Both the position numbers and the translations under genes were made by a program. Under the pieces are notes generated by a model. The model made no database searches. It saw only the letters and a list, made by a program, of their open reading frames with translations, and was not told the origin of the DNA. From NCBI GenBank assembly GCA_905221605.1, contig CAJNDS010002692.1, positions 62,001-126,000 on the forward strand: 64,000 bases of DNA. The letters are read 5' to 3'. The stretch comes from Symbiodinium natans (lineage: Eukaryota; Sar; Dinophyceae; Suessiales; Symbiodiniaceae). This document shows, one piece after another, positions 10,557 to 21,484 of the stretch (its first letter is position 1; the number at the start of each line of letters is the position of its first letter).

Positions 10557-12821
10557 CTGTAGAACCACACGCGGACGCTCCGATTGTCCGAGTATGTCTT
10601 CAGAGTCTTCAAAAGCAGTGCCGCGACGTGCTCCTGTTCCCGCACGACAGCTGCAATGAAGTGGGCCACGATGATGCAACCAACAGGTCCGAACACCTGT
10701 AGAGAACCAGGGTCACGCGTTCTGCGGTTTCTGCTGGCTCAGGGCGTCGCAGCCACCATGACCAGAGCGCCTGTCAGGATACATAAAGTTCTTGTCTCGG
10801 ATCCTCCGCTGCTTAGTAGACATAGTTGAGAGGCTTTCTAGATGTCTGCCATGGCCGACTCTCAGGGCAGAACCGAAGTTCTTGTCTCGGATCCTCCACT
10901 GACCGTGGAGGCTTTCTAGATGTTTGCCATGGCCGAATCTCAGGGCAGAACCCTCCGTCGCCGAGGGGGTTGTCCAAGGCTCCAGTCAACATGTACAGGG
11001 CTTCGACCTGGGATTGTGACTGACCCTCTGTTGCTTCTTATTGCGACAGCTCAAAGGAAGTATAGCTTCCGAAGGCACGAGACAACACAACGGATCCAAA
11101 GGGCGAGGGGTCAAGACAAGCAGACCTCGACGCAAGCGAAAGGCCCCGAGCTCTGAAGGCCCAGACGCTAACTTCACACTGCAGGTGGCAAGTGTTAGAT
11201 TAGGGCTGCGCAAAATGCTAGCGGCAGCTACCATCATGTCAATGGGCTGCGCTAGCTCAAATCAAAGTAACTCCGAAAACTACATATACAGGAAGACTGA
11301 CCACCATCTTATCCCACACACTCACAGTGTTCGTAGCTCTTTAAGTACGAAGAAGCCTTTGATGCACTTGCAACGCTGTCACAGAATGTCACAAAATGTC
11401 CAAAAGGCTTGGCCTCGAGCGAATGCCATGAAGTATAAAGAGAACCAGCCAGGAACCACGACCCCGTTGAAGGTGGTCTCGAACGGGCTGCCGTCACCTG
11501 GCAGCGCACAGAGCAGTTTAAATCTAGCTTTCTGAACTGTATTCGGGCGAACTCAGAAATGACATTTCAGGCTGCATCGTGCCTGATTTCCAGAGTGCCT
11601 GTCATGATACATATGGTACATCAGCTCATGCGCAAACCAAGAGCCGGAGTTAGCTTACCTCACGGTATCCGCCACCCCAAGCCAGCAGGCAGCCAACCTG
11701 CACCGCATCTTGTGAAGGCTCTTTTTCTTGGACAGTTGGTGTTCTGCTTGGTGCCCGGCCCAGTGCGATAACCAGAAGAGAAGCAATAGCGGCCTGAGCA
11801 ATTCCACCAACCTCCTTGCATAGAGAAGAGGGCAACGGTAGCTGGTGGCAAAAGCGGGGCCTCAGCTCGCGGAGGACGCCATTGTCCCACATAAGCCAAA
11901 GAGGATCTGGCAGGCGCACCTGGTGGTGGGGGGGAGAATCGGCAGGCCGGAGTTTCAGCGGCAGTCGTTCCAGACTTCTTTGGAATGAGATCCGCACAAA
12001 ATGATAGATCCGCACAAGCTTTGTGAGATTGAGAAGCAAGCTGGCATTGAAGATAATTATCCACAAGTATGTGGTGGCCTCAGGTGTGTTGCATTGTGCT
12101 GCCTCTCTGCTGCTCTGCACCGTCCCCACACATCTGTTCATGCCAGGATAATCGTGTTAATCATTGAGGCCGCGACACTGAACGCCCGCATGACATAAGT
12201 TGTGCTTCTGAGCCTGTTGCAGTATCCCGCATCCAGACTGGCTGCAGTCGGCAGCCAACATGAACGGAAATTCACATTGAACAGGCCGGAGAATTAGCAC
12301 GCCTGAACTCCAAAATCTTGGATTGATCCACGACTTCTACCCTTCGGGAAGGATGCCTCAAGCAGAGCCCAATCAGATCTGACAAATATCGTTGCTGCGC
12401 TCCAGTCTGGCTATACCAAAATGCTGCGTCCAGCTGGGCGGCTAGGGTCCAGACATGAATGACATCTTCAGTTCCAGAACCAAGTATGCAAGGTAGCCCA
12501 AATCACAACACAAATCCAGAATCATCGTAGTCCTCCCAGGATGGTGGGCACTACAAGGGGGAGAGCCTCTTTTTTGCCATTTCGCCATCATGAGCCATCC
12601 AGGGCCTCCCTCCGGGCACCCATTTTGGATCCGCCTCGTGTGTCGCAGCGCGGACATGCGAGGAGCCTTCTTGCATGACACCAGCGCTTTCTTTTTGATG
12701 CATTTATCGTTTTCGTGCGGGATGCAGATATCTACGGCACTGAGACCCATGCCCAGCTGCCACCCCAGATGAAAGTGAGGGGCGTGATGATGCAGGAAAT
12801 GAGCACAACCACGAGGCAAAC
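10557..12821 (-). CDS. Membrane exons resembling a voltage-gated K+ channel (S1, S2, S5, S6 candidates)
   Basis: Separate minus-strand exons show hydrophobic helices in a plausible channel order. Exon 12821 to about 12739, after a TTTGCAG acceptor, reads VCLVVVLISCIITPLTFIWG (S1-like). About 12525-12455 reads LDLCCDLGYLAYLVLELKMS (S2-like). About 12095-12005 reads WIIIFNASLLLNLTKLVRIY (S4-S5 side). From 11815 comes LLRPLLLLFWLSHWA, which resembles the S5 pattern ending in HW. Exon 10696-10557, between CTCTACAG and a CAG/GT donor, reads VFGPVGCIIVAHFIAAVV and then LLLKTLKTYSDNRSVRVW, like S6 followed by a C-linker. I found no clear TxGYG selectivity filter, which weakens the case. It may be an independent channel or the 5' part of the CNBD gene at 3-6.8 kb, with the PAS-like gene nested between. 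Exon joins are untested. Confidence 0.4.
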
Positions 12822-12928
12822 CTGCAAAGCACCGCAGCAGTGAAAGAAGATCGGGATCAACAAGCTCCGCGCAGGTCACGCCTGCGAAGCCAGCCTGGCC
12901 TCAGGATTGTCTCAGGTGTCCGATACCA

Positions 12929-13800
12929 CTAGCGCATCAAAGAAATCTGCAGCCTTCCAGTCCGTGAAATGCAAGATCTTGCGCCCAGCGGCCTCGCAGA
13001 GCTGAAGAACTCTGAAGGAAAGTCAAAAATACCTTTATATGGGCATGAGCAATCAGCTTGCTGTGTTAAAAGCTTGTGATTCACTGTCAAGGCCTGTGAG
13101 GTAGTCGCATCGCGCGACAAGATCGACAATGGCAACAAGAGCTCTCCCTGACTGGCAGCGGCATGTACTGTGAGGCATGCGCGTGCCTGCGCAATATCTT
13201 GTGATCATCGGCAGCTTCACGCCTCGCTGTTGTGGTGCCTGTTGTCGTAGATCTTGCTCTCCAACTCGCCCACGGAGTACTGAGCAGCATGACCTCCAAG
13301 GTCAAACTGACATCACTTGCTCCATTGGGTCCGGCTGGGTCGCCTCCAGGGCCGACCCAGTTGAAGATATATCGCAAGTTCAGCAACGACCTGTGCTTGT
13401 AAAGAACATTCAAGAATGCTTTGGCCGAATTGAGATACTCTGTTTGCCAATTTGAGCCCTGAGGGAGTGACAAGATGCCGCTTCCGGCCTTCGAGCGGGC
13501 ACTGACACTCTGCCGTCACTTGCACAAAGAAAACTCACGGAACATAAGTTTAGGCGACGCCTCCTGTTTACGGAACAAGTCTCTTTTCTGCACTGCGGGC
13601 TTTGCGGCCTCCTGAGAGCAGAGTAGCTTTGTCTTCAGCTGCCTGTGTGCGTTGCAACGGCCCTCTGAGGTGAGAGCCGGAAGATCAGTGTCCTCATCCA
13701 AACGGATTTCTTCCGCATCGTTGTTGGCGCCTCCCACTTCAGTTCCACACAAGCCAAGCAAATGCTGCACAGTGGGAGGCACCTTCTGGCAGCATCGCAT
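12929..13800 (-). CDS. Hypothetical exons upstream of the channel-like gene
   Basis: Three protein-like stretches on the minus strand. 13800-13520 reads GGANNDAEEIRLDEDTDLPA and continues with QKRDLFRKQEASPKLMFREF. About 13460-13280 contains LNSAKAFLNVLYKHRSLLNL. 13018 to about 12932, after a CTTTCCTTCAG acceptor, reads RVLQLCEAAGRKILHFTDWK. They lie immediately 5' of the S1-like exon and may encode the cytoplasmic N-terminus of that channel-like protein. No family recognised; the joins are inference. Confidence 0.3.
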
Positions 13801-13933
13801 GCCAGCCCAGCTTGATGCAGCATAGCGCTTTGTGGCAGGTATGTAGGCTGCCTATATAAGACTAGGACATCAGGAAGGCTGTTGACGCATCTCTGGTAAT
13901 GGCAGACTTCAAATTGTACGCAAACCGATGCTT

Positions 13934-15132
13934 TCACAGGTGTCCAGCTTCAAGCACAGCTAGCCTGGCATCGTGTCCCATCCCTCTACTGCGATGATCT
14001 ACGATGCAACAGGGTCGCCAAGGATCACCAGACAGCACGTCGACTTGAGCCACATTCATGTGGGTCAAATCGCTCTGTGATGAATATCTCACTTGGCTCT
14101 GGCATTTCTGCGGCCCGATGAGGTCCCACCTGCGGACGCTCGACCTGGGCATGTGCCAAGGCACTTTGCAACGCGTTGAAGTCGAGTCTGTCACGCTGGC
14201 AGAACCTCAGTGTCAGGCCCTCAAGACCCAAACCCAATCTATGCAAGTCGCAAGATGTTGCATCACGTGATGTTGCGAGTTTGAGAGGTCTCAATATGCT
14301 GTGGTATAGGCCCTGTAATGTTGCGTTTTGTAGTTCTCATCTACTGAATCTGCAGGGTTGTGATTCAGGGGGATTTCTCAGCCCTGCACGGGCCAGCGGC
14401 AATCATTACATGTGCAGACGACTCAGGTGGCATTGGATGTCCTTGGACTGGAAGTCCTGTCACATCACGCAGTATCACGCAGTCTCACGCACCTGACACT
14501 TGAGACCACGTGTGGAGCCTGGCACAAACTCTTTGACATGGAATGTATTTCCGGTCATGCCGCTGCGACCGACAACGCCGACCTCCGAGTAACTTGGCAA
14601 ATCGGTTTGCCAAATGAGATGACTAAATGATACTAAATGCATCTGACATGTGAAATTCAAGGCTGGTGCGATCTGCCCAGGAAAAGCAGCAACCTGTTTG
14701 CTGTCGGCAATATTGAGGCGGACCTGCTCAAGGGAACAATTCCCAGGGCTCCAGGTGAATGTGTTAGTCCGGCCTAAGCCTTCAACAGAACTCATATGAG
14801 TCCATGCGCTATCGACTTTGCACCCGCCCGAAGTTCGACAGAGTGTCTTGATACTAAGTCTCTAAGGGCTCTTTCATGCTGTTTCATACCACCTTGGTGT
14901 TGGCATAGCTTGGCCCCTCCAGCCTGGCGAAACACAATCGGCTTCCAAACCACTGGGAATCAGCCTTAAGCTTTAATAAGCCATGCGAGGAGCACATGAT
15001 GGAGCGGTCGTTCAGGCGCCCCTCAAATCCCTGCACTTCCAAGGAAATGATCGGATGGATCATGATAGATGGCAAGCACTTGTGACGAGCGGAGGTAGAC
15101 ATTGTGTGAAACGCATTCAAAACGCCTCGCAA
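13934..15132 (-). CDS. Leucine-rich-repeat-like exons
   Basis: Several short frames on the minus strand share an L-x-x-L-x-L cadence spaced like leucine-rich repeats: ISLEVQGFEGRLNDRS with HGLLKLKADSQW (about 15050-14930), NCSLEQVRLNIADSKQVA (about 14740-14690) and LGLEGLTLRFCQRDRLDFNA (about 14235-14175). The last open stretch ends at a stop near 13934. The repeats would form a curved protein-binding solenoid. Exon limits were not resolved, and the repeat cadence is imperfect. Chance leucine-rich frames are possible, so confidence is modest. Confidence 0.35.
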
Positions 15133-15704
15133 GCAATCCGGCCGAACAGAATACTTTCACTCTGCGAGGGAACCTGGGCAGTCTACGAGGTACGACGTCA
15201 CGCAGGGATGCAGTGCGCACTATCACCGTCGGCCCTCTCAGCATCCGGCACCGACCGTACCCACGGGTATCTCAAAGCGAGTAGCAAATGCACTCAAGCA
15301 TGCTGTCAAATTTTCGGCAGCTCCGCACAGGCCTCTGGTGCTCTCGCCTGCAGTTCTGCCACCACCAGTGGTTCCCATTCCTGCAAGGAAGTGGCGAAGA
15401 AATCAACTTCTGCTTTTCTGCTCGACGCCACCTCGAAACTGATACTGGAAAGCACGAAGCTTGCGGGGAGACATGGTGCACCTGTAGCCGCTCATCGCGG
15501 CGTGCAGCCCGAGCTGCAATGGTCTGCAAGCAATCGTGGGGCAACATAGCTTGAAGTTACAGTGTATCCCTCTCTCCTGCCACAATTGGTGCCTCATTGA
15601 TCCACCTGTAGGATCCGACTTTCTGGCAACCTGTGTATCGAAAGATTGCGCGCTCACACAGTCTCGGAACGAGATTTTAGGGCGTCTGCGTGTGCACCGG
15701 TTGC

Positions 15705-15895
15705 AGTTCTAGACTTTTTGATCAGCGTCATCAGAGTCCAACGGCAATGTGTCCAGTCCGTCCAGTGGACTATAGGCATCACCTTGGTTGCCTTGACGAA
15801 CATGTCGTACGCGCCGTGCAGCAGAAGGTCGTTCTGCAGGCCAACCCATCTTGATGCGCTCTTCGCGAGACACGAAGGACCGGCCGCTCACATGT
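15705..15895 (-). CDS. Hypothetical exon
   Basis: One of three open minus-strand frames here reads QNDLLLHGAYDMFVKATKVM and then PIVHWTDWTHCRWTLMTLIK, with aromatic and hydrophobic spacing of a folded protein. The other two frames are arginine/serine-rich and look like shadows. It lies about 0.6 kb downstream of the glycosyltransferase-like exon on the same strand and could be one of its later exons. I do not recognise the sequence. Confidence 0.3.
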
Positions 15896-16253
15896 CTCAC
15901 AAGTGGGCCTTGATGGGATGGGACCCAACAAAGATGGAGGTTCGGGTGAAGGGTTCTCAGAGGTGAATTGTAAGTCGGGTTTGCAACATGATGCCAACTG
16001 CTGATTATATCCTGCAAATGCTGCCCCCTGTCTGCAGTGAGCTGATCAGTCATCGAAGGATCCAAAAAGTACGAGCGTGCAATATGATGTAATAATGACC
16101 CTGATGCAACAGAAAAGTGATGAGAGTCCTGGTGCGAACTATCGCAAGCAATGTGCAGCGAAGTGTCCACTCCACAAGCGTGGCGTTTTTGTTGCTGTCT
16201 GAGCGGCCTAGTTGGCTTCGTGTGCTACATACATGTCCTAGGGTGCCATAGGT

Positions 16254-16275
16254 TATGTATGTATGTATGTATGTA

Positions 16276-16315
<40 letters not shown>

Positions 16316-16318
16316 TGC

Positions 16319-16349
<31 letters not shown>

Positions 16350-16418
16350 TGGGTGGGTGGGTGGGTGGGTGGGTGGGTGGGTGGGTGGGTGGGTGGGTGT
16401 GTGTGTGTGTGTGTGTGT
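16254..16418. repeat. Compound GT-type microsatellite
   Basis: Successive homogeneous blocks on the plus strand: (GTAT)n at 16254-16280, (GT)n to about 16314, (GCGT)n to about 16350, (GGGT)n to about 16397, then (GT)n to about 16418. It lies just beyond the GT donor of the glycosyltransferase-like exon, so it is probably intronic. It keeps an open frame on both strands, a trap for gene callers. Confidence 0.9.
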
Positions 16419-16476
16419 TCTGCACATTGTGCGGGTTATGGCGATAATTGAGCAAACAGAGATGTAGATTTTGTAC

Positions 16477-17517
16477 CTGAAGACCGCGTAGGCCATTGAC
16501 AGGGCCGAGGTGTTCTTCATGCAGGAGCCTTTCAGCAATCTCGTGTTGCAAGGTGGGAAAGTAGCTCAGTAGAGGGCGAGTATGCCACGTAACATGGTTT
16601 TTGAGTTCTGGACCTCGGGCACCCACGGTCGGCTCGTAGTACAGGAAGAGGCCATACTTCTCCATGTGATACGCGAAGTTCCACTTATCTTTCTTTTCCT
16701 GAATCTTTGCCAGAAGTCTGCAGCCAAAGGAACTTTCGATGAACTCGCCAGGCTTCACCTCCCTTGCGATCAGTCTTGCCAAATCCCGTGTGCGGCAAAC
16801 GTGGGTTGAGTCGTACCAAATGAAGCATGGAATCAAGCCCGTCTCCTTTTCCGAGAGCTCGCTCCGTGCCCAGCCGCCATACTTACTTACGGCGTATGTC
16901 ACGTAGTCAGGAACAGTTTGAAATCCGACATACCTGAGGCCTTCCTTGTACTTGTCAAACAGGCTGAGCACCCTTCCCATGTCCAGACGTTCCGCAAACA
17001 CGCGATCATGCTGGACAACCACAACAAACTCACTGTGCACCTCGGAGAGCCCAGCGAGCAAGGCATGTCCAAAGTTGACACGCTTTGCCAGGGGGCCAAC
17101 AACTTTGACAGCGCGCCCATCCGCGCTCTCTGCGCCATCTGCGCCCGTTCCGACAGGACCGTACTTCGACTTCAGAGCATCGACATACCCGAGGTACTTC
17201 TGACGCGTGCTCTCATCAATCCTGCCCTGGTTCCAAGCAGGTCGCCCCTCCCGGACTTGAAACCCATCAGCAACAATGACAAGTGGGCATAGTTCTAGTC
17301 CTTGTACCAGGTCAAAGCTTCGAATAACCTCATCTACTAACTCAGTCGAGGGATGTGAGGGAATCGGCGAGGTAACAAGCACAATGCTGACATCACAGCA
17401 CTTCCCTGTTGTCGGTCCTGCTGGGCTGGACCAGCATAGGTACCAGCTGTGGTGGATGACAAGTGCGATGACAAAGAACTGAACCGTTCGCTTCAAGCTG
17501 GGCGACTTCGATCGCAT
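16477..17517 (-). CDS. Type II membrane glycosyltransferase-like protein
   Basis: The ATG at 17517 opens 347 codons ending at a strong GT donor (TTCAG then gtacaa) at 16476. Past that donor the frame stays open to 16225 but runs through a CA microsatellite giving [12 protein letters not shown] repeats, which I regard as intronic. Residues 12-29 form a signal anchor after a short basic tail (MRSKSPSLKR). Next comes a beta-strand start (DVSIVLVTSPIP), then VVIVADGFQ-like strands. Around residue 170 lies EFVVVVQHDRVF, which resembles the acidic nucleotide-sugar site of GT-A folds. The rest is GGWARSELSEKETGLIPC, then KNHVTWHTRPLLSYFPTLQH. A Golgi lumenal sugar transferase is a reasonable inference. 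Donor and acceptor are unknown, and the GT-A placement rests on pattern only. Confidence 0.6.
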
Positions 17518-17916
17518 GAGAAATAACTGAATCAGTCATAAAGTCATACTATCTGGACATGTCTGAGCCTCCATGCCTCGTTCTGAGCAAGCCGGGGTCA
17601 TGCACATCCAAGCGCCATGCATTCGCCATCATTCGCCAATTTATGGTGTGAAGGGGTGCAATACCAACAATGCAAAGAACTCGGCGCGGGCCTGGAGCTT
17701 CCTCCACCTTCGCCGCAAGCAGAGGCCTGAGAAGCCCGGAATCATGCAGAAGTGCTTGCAACGGCAAAAGAGCAATGATCTGGGCGGGTGGCCGAGATGG
17801 TTTTTCGCTGAGTGTATTTGTACTACTCTTGATGGACACCACCTCCAAAATGCTCCACTCGCAACAGCTTCATTGGCAGAGTGCTGCAGCTGTTTTTGTA
17901 AACTCTTCCCTTTTCT

Positions 17917-18050
17917 TCTCTCTCGCTCTGTCTCTCTCTCTCTCTCTCCCCCACGCATGACCCCCCCGAAGGGAGGCCGCCCCCAGGGGCGCGTGAATCT
18001 GTCTCTCCCTCTCTCTCTCTCTCTCGCCCTATCACTCTCTCTTGCCTGCA
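17917..18050. repeat. CT microsatellite with GC-rich core
   Basis: Two CT runs flank a short GC-rich core (ccccccgaagggaggccgcc, 17961-17980) that can form a small hairpin (CCCCC/GGGGG-like). A second copy of the same arrangement occurs at 43575-43672. Confidence 0.8.
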
Positions 18051-18059
18051 TTGGCACCT

Positions 18060-18370
18060 CGGGCACTGGCACCCCTTTCAGGCGTCGGCCATGTGCCACG
18101 TGCGGTTTGAAACAAGTGCTTCTGCTCTCAAGAAATCTCAAAACTTAGCTTCTGCCTGTCTGTGCTGGTGCGCGCAGCACCCCACCTGGCTCTTCCCTGC
18201 TCTCAGCCTCCAGTAACTCCAGTCAGCTGAACTTCCAAAACGATGATCCTGGAAGGTCACCCGTGCAGCCTCTCGCATCCTCTTGGGCTGCAGGACCGAT
18301 GCCTTTCAAAATGAACGGGTCAGGCAACTCAGGCGACAAGAAAGAGCACGCCCATTTTGTTTCGCAAAAC
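18060..18370. other. No assigned gene
   Basis: Nothing recognised between the CT composite repeat and the tandem repeat that starts near 18.37 kb. Confidence 0.3.
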
Positions 18371-18375
18371 GGGTG

Positions 18376-18620
18376 AAGTTTCTGAAAATTCTGAAGCTCG
18401 CTTCACTTGAAGCCTGAAGTTCGCAAGCTTCACTTTTGAAGACTGAAGTCTCAGACTCGCGAGCTTCACTTTCAGAGCCTCATGTCTGAAGCCGGAAGCT
18501 CGTGAGCTTGGCCTGAAGTTTGAAGCTCGTTCGCGATTCGCCTGGAGCTTGAAGCTTGAAGCTCATGAGTTTACTTTTGAAGCCTGAAGTTTGAAGCTCG
18601 TTCGCGCTTCGCCTGCGAAC
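18376..18620. repeat. Imperfect tandem repeat rich in GAAGCTTGAAG words
   Basis: About four diverged copies of a 50-75 bp unit are visible, with shared words such as gaagcctgaagtttgaagct followed by cgttcgcg(a/c)ttcgcctg (compare near 18513-18545 and 18580-18612). The short gaagctt motif is itself palindromic. No coding signal is convincing across it. Confidence 0.7.
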
Positions 18621-18629
18621 GTTCAAAAC

Positions 18630-19450
18630 CGAAGCATATCTGACCGACCCGGCGCGAAATCGAGAAAGCCACAGTCGAACGTAAAGAAGTTGAAGACCGC
18701 CTGCCCGAGCCATTGACGCTTGAGGATGCCGTCACCTTGGGAACGTGGTGCTGCAAAAGGCAGCTCGTTGGGGCATGGTGCTCTGCTTGTGCTACTTAAT
18801 GTTGTTGAACAAATTTCGGGTATAAGATTCGAGTGCAAGCGCAAAACAGGGGCTCCTTGCAGCCGTGGTCGAACTCAAGAGGTCCTAAGGTCGCTGCCGC
18901 CCAAAGGGCGCGCCTGTGGACGAACCACAGGCCTGCCATGCAGAGACGTAGAGGTCGGAGACTTCTTTGAGAGTAAACCAGCACTCGAAAAGATGCGGGG
19001 TCGCAGCTGCTTCTCGAATTCAGATTGGACGTAAACTGTCGTAAAGTCACCTATGCACTCTTCGCGTCACGATGTTGCTTGAGATTGACGTGTCTCTGTT
19101 GGCTCCTGTCCGAAGTGTGAACTCACTCTGCAAAGGAAGTCTCCGACCAAGCCACCCGACGCCAAATCCCGCTGTGCCCTTGCCCAACATTGTTGAAACA
19201 TGTCAATGTCGGGGCATGCCTCTTTGGCGCCCGTTTTTCCTTTTCTTTGTGCAGGAAGGCCTCAAACCTATAGCTGGAGAAAGGCATTGGTGACCGAGCA
19301 ACTTGCTCCAGTATGGCTCATGCCAGGGACCGAGGCACAAGCTGCGGCAGCTTGGCAGCAGTCATTAATCCAAAGTTCACTTCGAAACACCTGATGCTGG
19401 TGGGAATCACTTGGCACACGTTGCAGAATACAGCAGCATGACCGTACTAT
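18630..19450. other. No assigned gene
   Basis: Short open frames overlap on both strands without recognisable motifs. A 105-codon plus-strand frame (18720-19034) overlaps an 84-codon minus frame (18796-19050); neither could be favoured. Confidence 0.3.
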
Positions 19451-19456
19451 CGATAC

Positions 19457-19641
19457 CTGAGAACTTTGCTCAAACTCGACCTCGCTGAAATTGAAGCGCT
19501 GATGTAGTTCGGCAAGCTTCTCCTGTAAAGATGCTTCTAGGGCACGCCGCACGGTCGTCGGCTGCACGGGTCTTTTGCCCGAAGCAAGGTAGCTGCGCTG
19601 AGCGTCATCAGGGCAAACGAGGAAACTAACATGGCAGTCAT
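19457..19641 (-). CDS. Hypothetical internal exon with clear splice signals
   Basis: An exon of 185 nt is bounded by an acceptor (GGTATTTCAG, exon start 19641) and a donor (CTCAG then gtatcg, exon end 19457). It carries two bases of a split codon plus 61 whole codons. It reads DCHVSFLVCPDDAQRSYLAS, then a helical stretch RALEASLQEKLAELHQRFNF, then SEVEFEQSSQ. Splice signals and protein-like composition make it a good exon, but I recognise no family. Neighbouring exons were not found with confidence. A stretch near 19930-19860 on the same strand (QEFQEHGRSTSMTNSGRQEF) may belong to the same gene. Confidence 0.45.
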
Positions 19642-19649
19642 CTGAAATA

Positions 19650-21160
19650 CCTATAGTATAAGGTCGCAGGCGTCACGTGGGGTAGCCGTTCATAGGTATG
19701 AGAACAGTACTCAGAACATTCGTGTCATCATGCGCAATGATTCGATCGGAGGGCGACGTTCTGCTCTTCCCATCCGCTTGTGCCCTCGGGGCCTGACATT
19801 CCGCTGGAGCGGCGAACCTGACGCGCAAGGCATGCAAACCACCAACACTCAGCAAACGCACAGCCCTTTGAAACCTGACGTGTGAACTCTTGCCTGCCCG
19901 AGTTGGTCATCGATGTCGACCTCCCGTGCTCTTGGAACTCCTGGGCTGCAGGCACTACTGCGTCCTTGGCTGCTTCATGCTGCGCTCTCCCAATTCCCGG
20001 CCTGGTAGTGAGAGTTGCCAGCTCTCCTAACTCTGGCTGAGCCAATGTACCCGGAAATCGATGGAGTCGGTGAGCAGGTACAGTTGTCAGACGCTAGTGT
20101 AGCATAAGACCATGGGTTAACGGCCCAACTCGGGCTGGCGGTATACAGGTCGCGCGCACAACGTGTGCATCCGCTGCTCTTTCTCCTTTTGCGCAAGCTA
20201 CGGGGCCGTGACTTGCTCCCGTGTGGACCTGGCCTTGGTCGCAACAAACAAAGTACGACTAAGTACGATGAACCGAAGCCATCTCACGCAATCTCGGCTT
20301 GCGGCTGAAAGTGCTGCCTGACCCCCAGAAAAGGTGGCGGGCTCGGTGGGCGGCGGGGGACCTCTCGCAGGCTCTCCGAGCCAGAGCGTTACAACTACTT
20401 CCTCGCCACTGCTATCCATCTGTGAATCTTTGGGATGCCACTCAGCCCTTGACCGATCTCGCGAAGTCGAGACAGCCTTTCATTGGAGGTTCCAAGTTTG
20501 CCCATCGAGGTGACAAAGGAATCCTGTCATGTCGATGGCTTCCAACAGCGACGGAGACCCAATCCCTTGGGACCCCTTGGGACCCCAACAGAAATCAAGC
20601 GAGCAGTGCCCAGTCGTGCGGGGAGAACTCCCTGAACCGCTTCTCTGCCTTGGGAGCTTCTGATGTCTGCCCCAAGCCTTTGAAAGAGACTGACGCACTC
20701 TTTGTATCACAGTCCCGTGTCTCACAAACAACTCTGCTTAGCCTGCCCTTGCTAGGATAGCTGGCTGTGATACGGAGGGTGACAGGGACCTATGTTGTGC
20801 AGTTGCCTAGCTGTTAGTCTGGCTCGCGATGGCCTTAGTCTTAACCTTAAGTCTGCCTTTTTCCCAAAATTTCACACTTGTTGCACTTGTTCTAAGTCTA
20901 TAAGCTGCGTGTGAAAAAGGGTGAACGGGAAGCTTCTTTTGAAACATCTCTGCGATCAGCGACCTGACTTTACAAGTAAGTCTTATGAAATGTTACGAAT
21001 GTCCCATGACGGCTGCAGGACACCACAGCAGCCTTGAACAAGTTGTTGCAAGCCTCCCAATGAATGCAAGTCCCTGGCCCACTTGGGTAGCGCATGGGCG
21101 ACACGGTCATCCCGATACCTGAGCATGGAGGAAAACCTATATTGTAAGACAAAGCCCGAA
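19650..21160. other. No assigned gene
   Basis: Open frames exist on both strands, including a 153-codon plus-strand frame at 20299-20760. None shows a motif I recognise. Around 20565-20590 a short cccttgggac word is duplicated. Confidence 0.3.
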
Positions 21161-21167
21161 ACCCCAA

Positions 21168-21262
21168 AGTCCCAAACCCTGAACCTCAAAACTCTAAACC
21201 CTAAACCATAAACCCTGAACCCCATAAACCCTAAGCCCTAACCCTAAACCCCAAACCCAAAC
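21168..21262. repeat. Interstitial telomere-like repeat
   Basis: A run of CCCTAAA-like heptamers and variants (aaaccctaaaccataaaccc and further copies) extends over about 95 bp. It matches the plant-type TTTAGGG repeat known at dinoflagellate telomeres, but is degenerate and internal. Confidence 0.75.
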
Positions 21263-21484
21263 GAAACCTGTGCTGTTTGCATCAACCCCCTTATACTAAC
21301 AGTCTTTGATCGGGCTAAAAACAGGGGGGTACTGTAATTAATCCCCATGAAGGACTGTTCGTATAAGGGGGAACATCGCAATCGAAACCCTCAACGGACG
21401 GAATCAACGTAACGAACGGATCGAGTCAACGTAAACTTACTTGCAATATTCATGAGCGGTACACTGACACACGAAATAGACATG

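Noticed and set aside
16151-16467. Plus frames encoding [14 protein letters not shown] peptides
   Set aside because: Translation of the GT/GGGT microsatellite, opposite to the supported gene.
17785-17822. A tRNA-like word (gggtggccgagatggttttt)
   Set aside because: Resembles the D-arm of Leu/Ser tRNAs, but I could not complete an acceptor stem, anticodon arm and T-loop around it.
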